Below, one piece after another: positions 37,178-47,358 of a stretch of 64,000 nt of DNA. The DNA is from Caballeronia choica. Its GTDB lineage: Bacteria > Pseudomonadota > Gammaproteobacteria > Burkholderiales > Burkholderiaceae. The DNA lies in assembly GCF_001544535.1 (NCBI RefSeq), contig NZ_FCON02000023.1, forward strand, positions 1-64,000. The letters are read 5' to 3'. The notes beneath the pieces are model-generated. The model had not been told where the DNA came from, made no database searches, and saw only the letters and a program-made list of their open reading frames with translations. The position numbers were made by a program, and so were the translations under genes. Position 1 is the first letter of the stretch. Every line of letters starts with the position of its first letter.

Positions 37178-39145
37178 ATGTCAAAAAGCCTCAATCGAGT
37201 ATATCTCGCGGTCGGTTCGGCGCTCGCCACGATCATGTTCGTCGCTTGCAGCACCGCCTCCGCAGCCGGCCCCGACGCCGATTACATCCCCTCATCCGAC
37301 GACCGCATTTTCACGCAGTTGCGTGAAGCCGCGCGCGCGAACGATGCGGGCAAGGCCGCGATGCTCGCCGCGCAAATTCCGGATTATCCGGCGCCCGGCT
37401 ATGTCGAGTACTTCACCATCAAGCCGCAGCTCTTCGACTCGCAAGGTCACGCGCGCGTCGATGCGCCGGATGAACCCGTGCTCTCGTTCCTGCAGCGCTA
37501 CGACGGCCAGGCCATCGCCGACCGCTTGCGCAACGACTATCTCGTGGTGCTCGGCGGCCGTCACGATTGGCGCAACTTCGAGCAGCAGTATTCCCGCTTC
37601 GTGCTCAATGACGACACGCAGGTGAAATGCTACGCGCTCGAAGCGCGCGCGGCACGCGGCGAAGATGTCGCGGACGCCGCGCGTGCATTGCTCGTCGATC
37701 CGAAATGGTATGGCGACGGCTGCGTCGATCTGATCGTCGCGCTGGGTCGCGCTCAGCAATTCTCAAGCGACGATGTCTGGCAGCAGATTCGTCTCGCCTA
37801 CGAACAGAACTATCCGAACACGGGCGCGAAGATCGTCGATGCACTCGGACAGGAACGCCCGGACCCGACGCTCTTCGACAACGCCACCAGCACGCCGCCG
37901 CTCTATCTCGCGCGCGGCGTCATGCCGAACACGCCGGCGCATCAGTTGACGCTGCTCGCGATCACGCGCATGGCGCGCAACGATCCCGCGATGGCCGCCG
38001 CCACGTTCAGCTCGGTCGCGCCGGGCCTGACGCCGCCCGAGCGCGCGATCGGCTGGGGCACGATCGGTTATCAGGCGGCCTTGAAGCGGATGCCGGCTGC
38101 GGCGGACTGGTATCGGCTGTCGGTGAATGCGCCGCTGTCGAATCCGGCTTACGAGTGGCGCACGCGCAGTGCGTTGCTCGCCGGCGACTGGAACATGGTG
38201 CGCTGGTCGGTCGAGCAGATGCCGGCGTCGCTGCGCAGCCAGCCGGCGTGGACCTACTGGCACGCGCGCGCGCTGAAGCAAGCGGGTTCCGCCGCGAGCG
38301 CCGCGCCGGAATTCCAGTCGATCGCCGAGCGTTACGATTTCTACGGTCAACTTGCGTTGGAAGAACTCGGCCAGAAGATCACCATTCCGCCGCGCACGTC
38401 CGTCAGCGACAGCGAGATCGCGCAGATGCAGTCGGTGCCGGGCTTCGCGCTGTCGCAACGTTTCTACGCGATGAATCTGCGGCTCGAAGGCAACCGCGAA
38501 TGGAACTGGCCGCTGCGCACGATGAGCGACCGCCAGTTGATCGCCGCCGCGCAGTATGCGAAACGCATCGAGTTGTTCGACCGCACGGTGAATACCGCCG
38601 ACAAGACCAAGACCGAGCACGATTTCTCGCTGCGCTATCTGTCGCCGTTCCGCGAGATCGTCGAGCGCGATGCGCAGAACACCGGGCTCGACGTCGAATG
38701 GGCATATGGCCTGATTCGCCAGGAGTCGCGCTTCATCATCAACGCGCGTTCGGAAGTCGGCGCGGGCGGACTGATGCAACTGATGCCGGGCACGGCGCAA
38801 CTCGTCGCCAAGAAGATCGGCATGGGCACCGTCTCGCGCGCGCAGATGAACGACATCAATACGAACATCCTGCTCGGAACCAACTATTTGTCGATGATCT
38901 ACAATCAATTCGACAATTCGCCGGTGCTTGCCACGGCTGGCTACAACGCCGGGCCGGGACGCCCGAACAAGTGGCGGGGCGACCTGACGGCGCCGGTGGA
39001 AGGCGCGGTTTTTGCTGAAACGATTCCGTTCGCCGAGACGCGCGACTACGTGAAGAACGTGCTGTCGAACACCGTCTACTATGCGGCGCTGTTCGAAGGC
39101 CGCCCGCAATCGCTGAAGGCGCGGCTCGGTTATATCGCGCCGTAA
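37178..39145 (+). CDS. slt: Soluble lytic murein transglycosylase
   Basis: Slt cleaves glycan strands in the periplasm, forming 1,6-anhydro ends. The 655-residue protein has a signal peptide (ALATIMFVACSTASAAG), a long helical superhelix domain (~30-490) and a C-terminal transglycosylase domain. The catalytic Glu is in RQESRF (Glu about 516), followed by GLMQLMPGTAQ and GYNAGPGRPNKW. The Cys in VACS might permit lipidation, though the box is not classical. Its start lies a few dozen bases from the divergent cyclo-ligase gene. Confidence 0.95.
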   Translation: MSKSLNRVYLAVGSALATIMFVACSTASAAGPDADYIPSSDDRIFTQLREAARANDAGKAAMLAAQIPDYPAPGYVEYFTIKPQLFDSQGHARVDAPDEPVLSFLQRYDGQAIADRLRNDYLVVLGGRHDWRNFEQQYSRFVLNDDTQVKCYALEARAARGEDVADAARALLVDPKWYGDGCVDLIVALGRAQQFSSDDVWQQIRLAYEQNYPNTGAKIVDALGQERPDPTLFDNATSTPPLYLARGVMPNTPAHQLTLLAITRMARNDPAMAAATFSSVAPGLTPPERAIGWGTIGYQAALKRMPAAADWYRLSVNAPLSNPAYEWRTRSALLAGDWNMVRWSVEQMPASLRSQPAWTYWHARALKQAGSAASAAPEFQSIAERYDFYGQLALEELGQKITIPPRTSVSDSEIAQMQSVPGFALSQRFYAMNLRLEGNREWNWPLRTMSDRQLIAAAQYAKRIELFDRTVNTADKTKTEHDFSLRYLSPFREIVERDAQNTGLDVEWAYGLIRQESRFIINARSEVGAGGLMQLMPGTAQLVAKKIGMGTVSRAQMNDINTNILLGTNYLSMIYNQFDNSPVLATAGYNAGPGRPNKWRGDLTAPVEGAVFAETIPFAETRDYVKNVLSNTVYYAALFEGRPQSLKARLGYIAP

Positions 39146-39347
39146 CTGTCTTACCTTTTTAGTGCAAAGGCAGCGCGTTTCGATACCCGATTCACATTCG
39201 AGCCGCTTGGCAAGCACCGCGCACGCGCAGGGCGCCGGCTCATCGGCCGGCGCGAACTTGCGGCTCGCGCGCAAGTGGTGAGATTCCGGGGCTACCGCCG
39301 CGCTCGTCCCGGGCGCGCGGGTAGAGCGGGTAGAGACAGAGGCCAAT

Positions 39348-40304
39348 ATGCGACATCAGAACGTAGCGCTGATCGGCGGTTCGGGCTTCATCGGCAGTCA
39401 TCTCGTCAACGCGCTTGTCGATCTCGGCAAGACCGTGCGCATCGCCACGCGACGGCGCGCCAACGCCGCGCATCTCACCCTGCTCCCGGTTGACGTGATC
39501 GAAGCCGACGTGCACGATCCGTCGCAGCTTGCCGCGTTCGTCGCGGAAGCCGACGCGGTGATCAATCTCGTCGGCATCCTGCAGGGGCATCGCGGCGATC
39601 CTTATGGCCCTGAGTTCGCGAAGGCGCACGTCGAGTTGCCGAGGAAGATCGTCGCGGCTTGCGAGGCCAAAGGCGTGCGGCGCCTGCTGCACATGAGCGC
39701 GATCGGCGCCGATTCCAGCGGCCCGAGCATGTACCTGCGCTCACGCGGCGACGGCGAGAAGGTGATCCGCGACTCGGCGCTTGACACGACCATTTTCCGC
39801 AGTTCCGTCGTGTTCGGTCCCGAGGACAACCTGCTGAACCAGTTTGCGTTCCTCGAACGCATGTTCCCGGTGATTCCGCTCGCTTGTGCCGATGCGCTGT
39901 TCCAGCCGGTGTTCGTCGGCGATGTCGCGAAGGCGATCGTCAACGTGCTCGACCTGGATGCCGCGAACGGGCGTGTCTTCGAACTCGCCGGCCCGCAGGT
40001 CTACACGCTCGCCGAACTCATGCGCTTCAGCGGCGCGACGATCGGCAAGCACGCGAAGCTCATCAAGCTGCCGGACAGCCTCGGCCGCCTGCAGGCGATG
40101 ACGCTCGAAATGGTGCCCGGCGAGCCGGTGATGTCGCGCGATAATCTCGATTCGATGAAAACGCCGAGCGTCGCGAGCGGCCCGCTTGCGCCTGAACTCG
40201 GCATCGACGAGCCGGCGAGCATCGAGGACATCGCGCCGATGTATCTCACCGGCAATTCACCGCGCTCGCGCTTCAATGCGTTTCGCGCGACGGCGCATCG
40301 TTAG
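39348..40304 (+). CDS. NDUFA9-like NAD(P)-binding protein
   Basis: The 318-residue atypical short-chain/epimerase-family protein starts MRHQNVALIGGSGFIGSHLV. This is a GxxGxxG Rossmann motif at ~10-16. It contains the NDUFA9-subfamily-type blocks INLVGIL and RSSVVFGPEDNLLNQFAFLE. Bacterial members of the complex-I NDUFA9 subfamily are of uncertain function. The gene follows slt by about 200 bases and precedes a GST gene. Confidence 0.85.
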   Translation: MRHQNVALIGGSGFIGSHLVNALVDLGKTVRIATRRRANAAHLTLLPVDVIEADVHDPSQLAAFVAEADAVINLVGILQGHRGDPYGPEFAKAHVELPRKIVAACEAKGVRRLLHMSAIGADSSGPSMYLRSRGDGEKVIRDSALDTTIFRSSVVFGPEDNLLNQFAFLERMFPVIPLACADALFQPVFVGDVAKAIVNVLDLDAANGRVFELAGPQVYTLAELMRFSGATIGKHAKLIKLPDSLGRLQAMTLEMVPGEPVMSRDNLDSMKTPSVASGPLAPELGIDEPASIEDIAPMYLTGNSPRSRFNAFRATAHR

Positions 40305-40325
40305 TCTTCTTTTTCACGCGTGTCC

Positions 40326-40943
40326 ATGAAACTCGTTATCGGTGACAAGAACTCGTCGTCCTGGTCGATGCGGCCGTGGCTGGTGCTCCGGCATTTCAAT
40401 ATTCCTTTCGACGAAACGCTGGTCCGCCTCGGCCAGCCCGACTCGAAGGAGCACATCCTCAGGCATTCGCCATCGGGGAAGGTGCCGTGCCTGATCACCG
40501 ATTCCGGCAACGCGGTCTGGGAATCGCTCGCGATCATGGAGACGCTGGCCGAACTGTTCCCGCAGCACGCGCTGTGGCCGCGCGAGCCCGCCGCGCGCGC
40601 GCGGGCGCGCAGCATCAGCGCGGAGATGCACGCTGGTTTCGCGGACCTGCGCCAGCAGATGCCGATGCAAATCCACACGCACGCGCCCGGCACCGGCCGC
40701 ACGCCGGCGGTGCTGGCGGACATTGCGCGCATCGAGGCGGTCTGGCAGGACTGCTTGTCCCGGCACGGCGGGCCGTTCCTGTTCGGCGACTTCGGCATCG
40801 CCGACGCGATGTTCGCGCCGGTCGCGATGCGCTTCAATTCCTACGCCCCTGATCTCGGCGACACGGCGCGCGCCTACGCCGCACGCCTGACGGCGCTGCC
40901 GGCGGTCGCTGCCTGGATCGAAGAAGCGGGCAACGAGCGATGA
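40326..40943 (+). CDS. Glutathione S-transferase family protein
   Basis: The 205-residue product has an N-terminal thioredoxin-like domain. A likely Ser (NSSSWSMRPWLVL) and the GSH-binding loop GKVPCLITDSGNAVWESLAI, with the expected cis-Pro, are seen. A helical C-terminal domain follows. The substrate is unknown. An in-frame GTG lies six bases upstream. Its stop overlaps the cca start (ATGA). Confidence 0.88.
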   Translation: MKLVIGDKNSSSWSMRPWLVLRHFNIPFDETLVRLGQPDSKEHILRHSPSGKVPCLITDSGNAVWESLAIMETLAELFPQHALWPREPAARARARSISAEMHAGFADLRQQMPMQIHTHAPGTGRTPAVLADIARIEAVWQDCLSRHGGPFLFGDFGIADAMFAPVAMRFNSYAPDLGDTARAYAARLTALPAVAAWIEEAGNER

Positions 40944-42184
40944 ATATCTACGCGGTAGGCGGCGCGATCCGCGATGAACTGCTCGGCGTGCCGGTCGTCG
41001 ATCGCGATTACGTCGTGGTCGGCGCGACGCCCGAGCAGATGGTCGCGCAGGGCTATCGGCCGGTCGGGAAGGATTTTCCCGTATTCCTGCATCCGGTGAC
41101 GCACGAGGAGTACGCGCTCGCGCGCACCGAACGCAAGACGGCCGCCGGCTATCACGGCTTCCAGTTCTACTATTCGCCCGATGTCACGCTCGAAGAGGAC
41201 CTCGCGCGCCGCGACCTGACGATCAACGCGATGGCGCGGGAACTGAGCCCGGACGGCGAACTCATCGGTCCGGTGATCGATCCGTTCGACGGCCGCGCCG
41301 ACCTCGAAAAGAAACTGTTCCGCCATGTCGGCGATGCGTTTATCGAAGATCCGGTGCGGATCCTGCGCCTCGCGCGCTTTGCCGCGCGCTTCGCGGATTT
41401 CACCGTCGCGAAAGAAACGCGTGCGTTGATGAAGAAGATGGTCGCGGACGGCGAAGTCGATGCGCTCGTGCCCGAGCGCGTGTGGCAGGAAGTGTCGCGC
41501 GGATTGATGGAGCGCACGCCGTCGCGCATGTTCGACGCGTTGCGCGACTGCGGCGCGCTCGCGCGCATCCTGCCGGAAGTCGATGCGCTTTGGGGCGTGC
41601 CGCAACGCGCCGACTATCACCCGGAAGTCGATACCGGCGTGCACGTGATGATGGTGCTGGATTACGCGGCGTCGCAGGCCTTCGCGCTGCCGGTGCGCTT
41701 CGCGGCGCTGACGCATGATCTCGGCAAGGCGACCACGCCCGACGACATCCTGCCGCGTCACGTCGGTCACGAAGGACGCAGCGTCGATTTGCTGCGGCCG
41801 CTGTGCGAGCGGCTGCGCGTGCCGAACGAGTGCCGCGATCTGGCGCTGCTCGTCGCGCGTGAGCATGGGAACATTCATCGCGTGATGGAGATGGGGCCGG
41901 CGGCGCTCGTGCGCCTCTTCGAACGATGCGATGCGCTGCGTAAACCGGCGCGTTTCGCGGAGGCCTTGCAGGCGTGCGTCGCGGATGCGCGCGGGCGGCT
42001 GGGTTTGTCGCAGCAGCCTTATCCGCAGGCGGAGCGGCTGCGCGAGGCGCTGGTGGCGGCGCGTTCGGTGGATGCGGGCGCGGTGGCCCAGCAATACGCG
42101 AGCGCGCCCGCGAAGATCAAGGACGCCGTGCACGATGCGAGAGTTGTGGCGGTGAAGGCGGCGCTGGAGAAGGCGAGCGCTTGA
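40940..42184 (+). CDS. cca: CCA-adding tRNA nucleotidyltransferase
   Basis: This enzyme builds and repairs the 3'-terminal CCA of tRNAs. The 414-residue class-II protein has the polymerase head VGGAIRDELLGVPVVDRDYVV and the RRDLTINAMA motif. It also has an HD-domain region (ALTHDLGKATT, with HVGHEG and REHGNIHR), as in the E. coli-type multifunctional enzyme with phosphatase/phosphodiesterase activity. The start overlaps the preceding GST stop. Confidence 0.96.
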   Translation: MNIYAVGGAIRDELLGVPVVDRDYVVVGATPEQMVAQGYRPVGKDFPVFLHPVTHEEYALARTERKTAAGYHGFQFYYSPDVTLEEDLARRDLTINAMARELSPDGELIGPVIDPFDGRADLEKKLFRHVGDAFIEDPVRILRLARFAARFADFTVAKETRALMKKMVADGEVDALVPERVWQEVSRGLMERTPSRMFDALRDCGALARILPEVDALWGVPQRADYHPEVDTGVHVMMVLDYAASQAFALPVRFAALTHDLGKATTPDDILPRHVGHEGRSVDLLRPLCERLRVPNECRDLALLVAREHGNIHRVMEMGPAALVRLFERCDALRKPARFAEALQACVADARGRLGLSQQPYPQAERLREALVAARSVDAGAVAQQYASAPAKIKDAVHDARVVAVKAALEKASA

Positions 42185-42209
42185 TGCGGCGCCCCGCACG
42201 CACAGTCAT

Positions 42210-42404
42210 TCAAAGCATCCGCGCGATCAGCGAAAGCAGCATCGAAAGCACCAGCGTCGACATGAACGGGAACGGATACTCGCGCCCGAACAAGCGCACC
42301 GTGAAGTCGCCGGGCAGCCGGCCCACGCCGAGTTTCCTCAGCCACGGCCAGCAGGCCGACAAAATCGACAGCGCGACGAACGTGGTCAGCAGCCAGCGGA
42401 TCAT
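42210..42404 (-). CDS. DUF2905 small membrane protein
   Basis: The 64-residue protein has two hydrophobic segments around a conserved middle GRLPGDFTVRLFGREYPFPF that defines DUF2905. The function is unknown. It lies 10 bases downstream of the methyltransferase gene, in the same direction. Confidence 0.85.
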   Translation of the reverse strand: MIRWLLTTFVALSILSACWPWLRKLGVGRLPGDFTVRLFGREYPFPFMSTLVLSMLLSLIARML

Positions 42405-42414
42405 GGCGGCGTGC

Positions 42415-43620
42415 CTATAGCGTGTGCGAGCGGTCGCCGGTGGCGAACGCGTCGAGCGTGTCGTCGATGCCGCGCGAAAACGCGATCACCTTGAACAACT
42501 CGCCCATCTCCGCTTCCGACAACAGCTTTTGCACCGCGTTCGCCGCGGGCAGGAAGCGCCTGGCGTCGGCGGGATCGATCCCCGACAGCACGTCGGTGAT
42601 GCCCGCGTTCATCAGGAAGCGCGCCTGCGACGTGAAGCCGAGCAGGTCCGCGCCGGCTTCCACGCCGGCTTCCGCGATGCCCGTGAATTCGACATGCGCG
42701 GTGATGTCCTGCAAGCCGGGATGGAGAAACGGATCGGCGTGCGCGCGATGCCGGTAGTGGCACATCAGCGTGCCGCCCGCGCGCTGCGCGTGATAGAACT
42801 CATGGCGCGGAAAACCGTAGTCGATGAAAAACGCCGCGCCGCGCGTGAGCATCGTGCAGATCGTCTTCGTGAACGCGAGCGCCGCTTCATGCGTCTCCGT
42901 CACGTATTCGACGAACGGCTCGTCGTTCGTGGCATCGATGGCGGCGTCGATCGTCGCGACCAGCGGGTCGTCTGTGAGCGGGTGGTCGTCGAAGGCGAAG
43001 CGCTCGTCGAGTTCCACCACGCCGCGCTCGTGCCACGCGCCGAGCTTGCGCACGACCAGGCGCACCGGCATCGCGTCGAGCACCTCGTTGCCGATCACCA
43101 CGCCTGCGAAATCCGTGGGCAGCGCATCGAGCCATTTCACCTTCGAAGCCAGTTCGGGCGCGTCGGCTTCGATCGTCGCGCGCTGGCGCTCGCGCAGTTC
43201 GCCCGACAGATCGACGATCGAATAACTGTCGAGCGGGGCTTCCAGATCACGCAGCGCGTTCAGCAGGCCGCCCGCCAGCTTGCCCGTGCCCGCGCCGAAT
43301 TCCATCAGATCGCGCGTGCCGCTGCGGCGAAGCGCCTGCGCGACGGGGCGCGCGAGCGTCGCGGCGAACAGCGGCGACAGTTCCGGTGCCGTCACGAAGT
43401 CGCTGCCGTCTTCCGACCGGCGGCCGAATTTCATCGCGCCGCCGCTGTAATAACCGAGGCCCGGCGCATAAAGGGCCAGTTCCATATAGCGATCGAACGG
43501 CAGCCAGCCGCCCGCGCTGGCGATTTCGTCGCGGATCAGCGCCCTGAGCGCCTCGGACTGCGCCGCCGCGTCGGCGCCGGGAACAGGTAAACTGTCGGAT
43601 TGTCGAGCTTTCGGATTCAT
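42415..43620 (-). CDS. SAM-dependent methyltransferase, MidA/NDUFAF7 family
   Basis: The 401-residue protein has the MidA-family N-terminal block PFDRYMELALYAPGLGYYSGG and the SAM-binding motif LMEFGAGTGKLAGGLL. It also has VIGNEVLDAMPVRLV and FIDYGFPRHEFY. The mitochondrial homologue NDUFAF7 methylates a complex-I arginine. Whether the bacterial protein does so is unknown. The ATG chosen gives MNPKARQSDSL. It is divergent from the SDR gene with only 13 bases between. Confidence 0.9.
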   Translation of the reverse strand: MNPKARQSDSLPVPGADAAAQSEALRALIRDEIASAGGWLPFDRYMELALYAPGLGYYSGGAMKFGRRSEDGSDFVTAPELSPLFAATLARPVAQALRRSGTRDLMEFGAGTGKLAGGLLNALRDLEAPLDSYSIVDLSGELRERQRATIEADAPELASKVKWLDALPTDFAGVVIGNEVLDAMPVRLVVRKLGAWHERGVVELDERFAFDDHPLTDDPLVATIDAAIDATNDEPFVEYVTETHEAALAFTKTICTMLTRGAAFFIDYGFPRHEFYHAQRAGGTLMCHYRHRAHADPFLHPGLQDITAHVEFTGIAEAGVEAGADLLGFTSQARFLMNAGITDVLSGIDPADARRFLPAANAVQKLLSEAEMGELFKVIAFSRGIDDTLDAFATGDRSHTL

Positions 43621-43633
43621 CCCAGTATTGTAA

Positions 43634-44449
43634 ATGAGCCCTTCTTCTTCAGTTTCTCCACCCGCGAGGCCGCGCGTCGTGCTCGTGACCGGCGCGGCGA
43701 AACGCATCGGCCGGGGCATCGCGCTCGGCTTTGCGTCGCGCGGCTGGGACGTCGCCGTGCACTACGGCGAATCGGAGCGGGAAGCCCATGAAACCGTCGC
43801 TGACATCGTCGCGCTCGGTTGTCGCGCCGTCGCGCTGAGGGCGGACCTGGGCGTCGAAACGCAGGTTGCGCGGCTCGTGCCGGCGTGTATCGAGGCGCTC
43901 GGCGCGTTGAATTGCGTTGTAAATAGTGCATCGCGCTTCGACGAAGACACCGCGAAGGATTTCGGCTACGCGAAACTGCTGGAAATGACGGCGATCAACC
44001 TGGCCGCGCCGCTGACGCTGGCCCGCGCGTTGTACGAAACGGTACCGGATGCCGCCGCCGACGATGAAACGCAGCGCGGCGTCGTGATCAACGTGCTCGA
44101 CCAGAAGCTGTACAACATGAATCCCGATTACCTGTCGTACACGCTGACCAAGGCGGCGCTCGAAAACGCGACCATTGCGCTCGCGCAGGCGCTGGCGCCG
44201 AAGTTGCGCGTCGTCGGCCTCGCGCCCGGGCTCACGGTGATCTCGGCGGGCCAGACGCCCGCGACGTTCGAGGCGGCGCATCGCGTGACGCCGCTCGGGC
44301 GGTCGTCGCGCGTGGAAGATGTCGCCGATGCCGCGTGCTACCTCGCGACCGCGCACGGCGTGACGGGCACGACGCTCGTCGTCGATGGCGGCCAGCATCT
44401 GGTGCCAAGCCCGCGCGACGTGATGTTCATGGTCGGCAACCCAAACTGA
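43634..44449 (+). CDS. Short-chain dehydrogenase, FolM/pteridine-reductase-like
   Basis: The 271-residue SDR has the motif TGAAKRIGRGIA at ~19-30. The TGxxxRxG variant is characteristic of pteridine reductases (PTR1/FolM), which prefer NADPH. The YxxxK catalytic pair is in YLSYTLTKAAL, and VNSASRF replaces the usual NAG. Location directly before folB supports a role in reducing dihydropterin or dihydrofolate; the exact substrate is inferred. Confidence 0.86.
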   Translation: MSPSSSVSPPARPRVVLVTGAAKRIGRGIALGFASRGWDVAVHYGESEREAHETVADIVALGCRAVALRADLGVETQVARLVPACIEALGALNCVVNSASRFDEDTAKDFGYAKLLEMTAINLAAPLTLARALYETVPDAAADDETQRGVVINVLDQKLYNMNPDYLSYTLTKAALENATIALAQALAPKLRVVGLAPGLTVISAGQTPATFEAAHRVTPLGRSSRVEDVADAACYLATAHGVTGTTLVVDGGQHLVPSPRDVMFMVGNPN

Positions 44450-44510
44450 ACGCGCGCGCCTTCGCTCGCCATTAGCCGCACGAAACACGCAACACCTACT
44501 GGAAAAGAAC

Positions 44511-44912
44511 ATGCTTGCCGCACTTTCGCATCCCCGGCTCGCCGACTGCCGGCGGCTCTTTCTGCGCAATTACGAAGTGCGCATCAACATCGGCGTGCAT
44601 GACTTCGAGAAGCAGGGCGAGCAGCGCGTGGTGATCAACGTCGAGCTGTTCGTGCCCCTCGCGCTGTCCACGCCGGTCGAGGACAAGCTGCGCGAAGTGG
44701 TCGACTACGACTTCATGCGCTCGACGATCGCAGCGCGCGTCGAGCGCGGTCACATCCACTTGCAGGAAACGCTCTGCGACGATGTCGCCGCCGCGCTGCT
44801 CGCGCATCCGCAGGTCCGTGCCGTGGTGGTGTCGACGGAAAAGCCGGACGTCTATCCCGATTGCGATGCCGTGGGCGTCGAAGTCTTTCGCATCAAAGAG
44901 GAACGAGCATGA
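44511..44912 (+). CDS. folB: Dihydroneopterin aldolase
   Basis: FolB splits dihydroneopterin to the hydroxymethyl pterin precursor of folate. The 133-residue product has [32 protein letters not shown] and [15 protein letters not shown]. These carry the substrate-binding Glu and Tyr positions of the family. Its stop overlaps the ttcA start (ATGA), so the two are translationally coupled. Confidence 0.9.
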   Translation: MLAALSHPRLADCRRLFLRNYEVRINIGVHDFEKQGEQRVVINVELFVPLALSTPVEDKLREVVDYDFMRSTIAARVERGHIHLQETLCDDVAAALLAHPQVRAVVVSTEKPDVYPDCDAVGVEVFRIKEERA

Positions 44913-45877
44913 ACACGCCCGCTCAAGCTGATACCGATACCGATACCGACGTTCAGGCGCCCGCTCGCGCCGCCCTCACGCGCCGCGAACAGAAGGAAGC
45001 CTACGAGAACAACAAGCTGTTCAAGCGGCTCGCGCGCCAGGTCGGCCAGGCGATCGGCGACTACAACATGATCGAGCACGGCGACAAGGTGATGGTGTGC
45101 CTGTCGGGCGGCAAGGACAGTTACGCGATGCTCGATATCCTGATGCGGCTGCGCGAGCGCGCGCCGATCGACTTCGAGATCGTCGCCGTCAATCTCGACC
45201 AGAAGCAGCCGGGCTTTCCGGAGCACGTGCTGCCGGATTATCTGGCGAAGCTCGACATCCCGTTTCACGTCGAGAACCAGGACACGTACAGCATCGTCAA
45301 GCGGCTCGTGCCCGAGGGCAAGACCACTTGTTCGCTGTGCTCGCGGCTGCGTCGCGGGATTCTGTATCGCGTCGCGGGTGAACTGGGCGCGACGAAGATC
45401 GCGCTCGGCCATCATCGCGACGACATCCTGCAGACGCTCCTGCTCAACATGTTCTACGGCGGCAAGCTGAAGGGCATGCCGCCCAAGCTGCAATCCGACG
45501 ACGGCAAGAACGTCGTGATCCGGCCGCTCGCGTATGTGAAGGAAGCCGATCTGGAGAAGTACGCTGAACTGCGCGAATTCCCGATCATCCCGTGCAATCT
45601 GTGCGGCAGCCAGCCGAACCTGAAGCGTGCGGAGATGAAGGCACTGATCCGCGAATGGGACAAGCGCTTTCCGGGACGCGTCGAGAATATGTTCAACGCG
45701 CTCGGCAACGTGGTGCCGTCGCACCTGATGGATCACCAGTTGTTTCCGTTCGCCGGACTGCGGGCGACGGGCGAGGCCGACCCGCAGGGCGACATCGCGT
45801 TCGACGAAGAACCGTGTGCGAGCGAACCGTCAGGGGCGCCGAAGACCGTTTCAATTGTTCAGTTGGATGAAATCTGA
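44909..45877 (+). CDS. ttcA: tRNA 2-thiocytidine biosynthesis protein TtcA
   Basis: TtcA thiolates cytidine 32 of certain tRNAs using ATP and a Fe-S cluster. The 322-residue protein has the PP-loop SGGKDS at 66-71 and the cluster-binding CxxC at 141-144 (CSLC). A second CxxC lies at 229-232 (CNLC). The N-terminal region contains a short Asp/Thr repeat (TDTDTDTD) from a tandem accgat-type run. It is coupled to folB. Confidence 0.95.
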   Translation: MNTPAQADTDTDTDVQAPARAALTRREQKEAYENNKLFKRLARQVGQAIGDYNMIEHGDKVMVCLSGGKDSYAMLDILMRLRERAPIDFEIVAVNLDQKQPGFPEHVLPDYLAKLDIPFHVENQDTYSIVKRLVPEGKTTCSLCSRLRRGILYRVAGELGATKIALGHHRDDILQTLLLNMFYGGKLKGMPPKLQSDDGKNVVIRPLAYVKEADLEKYAELREFPIIPCNLCGSQPNLKRAEMKALIREWDKRFPGRVENMFNALGNVVPSHLMDHQLFPFAGLRATGEADPQGDIAFDEEPCASEPSGAPKTVSIVQLDEI

Positions 45878-45949
45878 ACCATTTTCCACCAGGCGCGCCG
45901 GGTTTCCCGTCGCCCTGGCCGCTCCGATCCACACACGAAACGTAACGCG

Positions 45950-47311
45950 ATGAATATTGTGATTCTGGCGGCAGGCATGGGCAAACGCATGAATTCCGCC
46001 CTGCCCAAAGTGCTCCATCCGCTCGCTGGCAGGCCGCTTCTGGCCCATGTCATCGATACTGCGCGGACGCTTCAACCGACGCGGCTCGTCGTCGTCGTCG
46101 GACATGGCGCCGAGAAGGTGCAGGCCGCCGTGGGCGCGCCCGACGTGCATTTCGCCGTGCAGGCGCAGCAGCTCGGCACCGGCCACGCCGTGCAGCAGGC
46201 GCTGCCGTTCGTCGATCCGTCGGTGCCGACGCTCGTCCTGTACGGCGATGTGCCGCTGACGCGCGCCAGCACACTGAAGCGACTCGTCGATGCCGCGCAG
46301 AATGGGCGCTATGGCGTTCTGACCGTGACCCTCGACGACCCGACGGGCTACGGGCGCATCGTGCGGGATTCGAGCGGCGCGGTGCAGAAGATCGTCGAGC
46401 AGAAGGACGCTAGCGCCGACGAACGGAAGATCGCCGAAATCAACACCGGCATCATCACCACGCCGACGCAGCAACTCGAAACCTGGCTTGCGTCGCTTAA
46501 AAACGACAATGCGCAGGGCGAGTTCTACCTGACGGATGTGGTCGAGCGCGCACTCGAATCGGGCGTCGAAATCGTCACCGCGCAGCCCGACGAAGAGTGG
46601 GAAACGCTGGGTGTGAACAGCAAGCAGCAACTCGCCGAGCTTGAACGGATTTATCAGCGCAACGTGGCGGACGATTTGCTCGTCGCGGGCGTGACGCTGC
46701 TGGACCCGGCGCGGCTCGACGTGCGCGGCACGCTGGAATGCGGGCGCGATGTATCGATCGATGTGAACTGCGTGTTCGAAGGGCGCGTGACGCTCGCGGA
46801 CAACGTGACGATCGGCCCGAACTGCGTGATCCGCGATGCGGTGATCGGCGCCGGCACGCGCGTCGATGCGTTCACGCACATCGAAGGCGGCACGACCGGC
46901 GCGAACGTCGTGCTCGGACCGTACGCGCGGCTGCGTCCGGGCGCGAAGCTCGGCGACGAGTCGCACGTGGGCAACTTTGTCGAAGTGAAGAACGCGGTGC
47001 TTGGCGTTGGGTCGAAGGCGAACCACCTGTCGTACATCGGCGATTCGGATATCGGCGCGCGGGTGAATATCGGCGCGGGCACGATTACCTGCAACTACGA
47101 CGGCGCGAACAAGCATCGCACCGTGATCGAGGACGACGTGTTCGTCGGCTCCGATACGCAGCTCGTGGCGCCCGTGCGCATCGGGCGCGGCGTGACGATC
47201 GCGGCGGGCACGACGGTATGGAAGGACGTCGGCGAGGGCGAACTGGTGCTGAACGAAAAGACCCAGGTGAGCCGCGGCGGCTACGTCCGGCCGACCAAGA
47301 AGAAGGCGTGA
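45950..47311 (+). CDS. glmU: Bifunctional GlmU (UDP-GlcNAc synthesis)
   Basis: GlmU acetylates glucosamine-1-phosphate and then uridylates it to UDP-GlcNAc. The 453-residue protein has the pyrophosphorylase motif [20 protein letters not shown] (~6-25). Its C-terminal left-handed beta-helix is made of hexapeptide repeats ([20 protein letters not shown]), with acetyltransferase residues in [10 protein letters not shown]. glmS follows after 47 bases, so the two amino-sugar steps are clustered. Confidence 0.97.
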   Translation: MNIVILAAGMGKRMNSALPKVLHPLAGRPLLAHVIDTARTLQPTRLVVVVGHGAEKVQAAVGAPDVHFAVQAQQLGTGHAVQQALPFVDPSVPTLVLYGDVPLTRASTLKRLVDAAQNGRYGVLTVTLDDPTGYGRIVRDSSGAVQKIVEQKDASADERKIAEINTGIITTPTQQLETWLASLKNDNAQGEFYLTDVVERALESGVEIVTAQPDEEWETLGVNSKQQLAELERIYQRNVADDLLVAGVTLLDPARLDVRGTLECGRDVSIDVNCVFEGRVTLADNVTIGPNCVIRDAVIGAGTRVDAFTHIEGGTTGANVVLGPYARLRPGAKLGDESHVGNFVEVKNAVLGVGSKANHLSYIGDSDIGARVNIGAGTITCNYDGANKHRTVIEDDVFVGSDTQLVAPVRIGRGVTIAAGTTVWKDVGEGELVLNEKTQVSRGGYVRPTKKKA

Positions 47312-47358
47312 AGCTCCCGGCTGGTCTGGATAAAAAACTTTGAGAAGGACGAGAAACC

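Noticed and set aside
37763-39346. 527-codon frame antisense to slt
   Set aside because: Antisense shadow of a well-supported gene.
47312-47358. glmS ribozyme
   Set aside because: The leader before glmS is only 47 bases and lacks the ribozyme core; such ribozymes belong mainly to Gram-positives.
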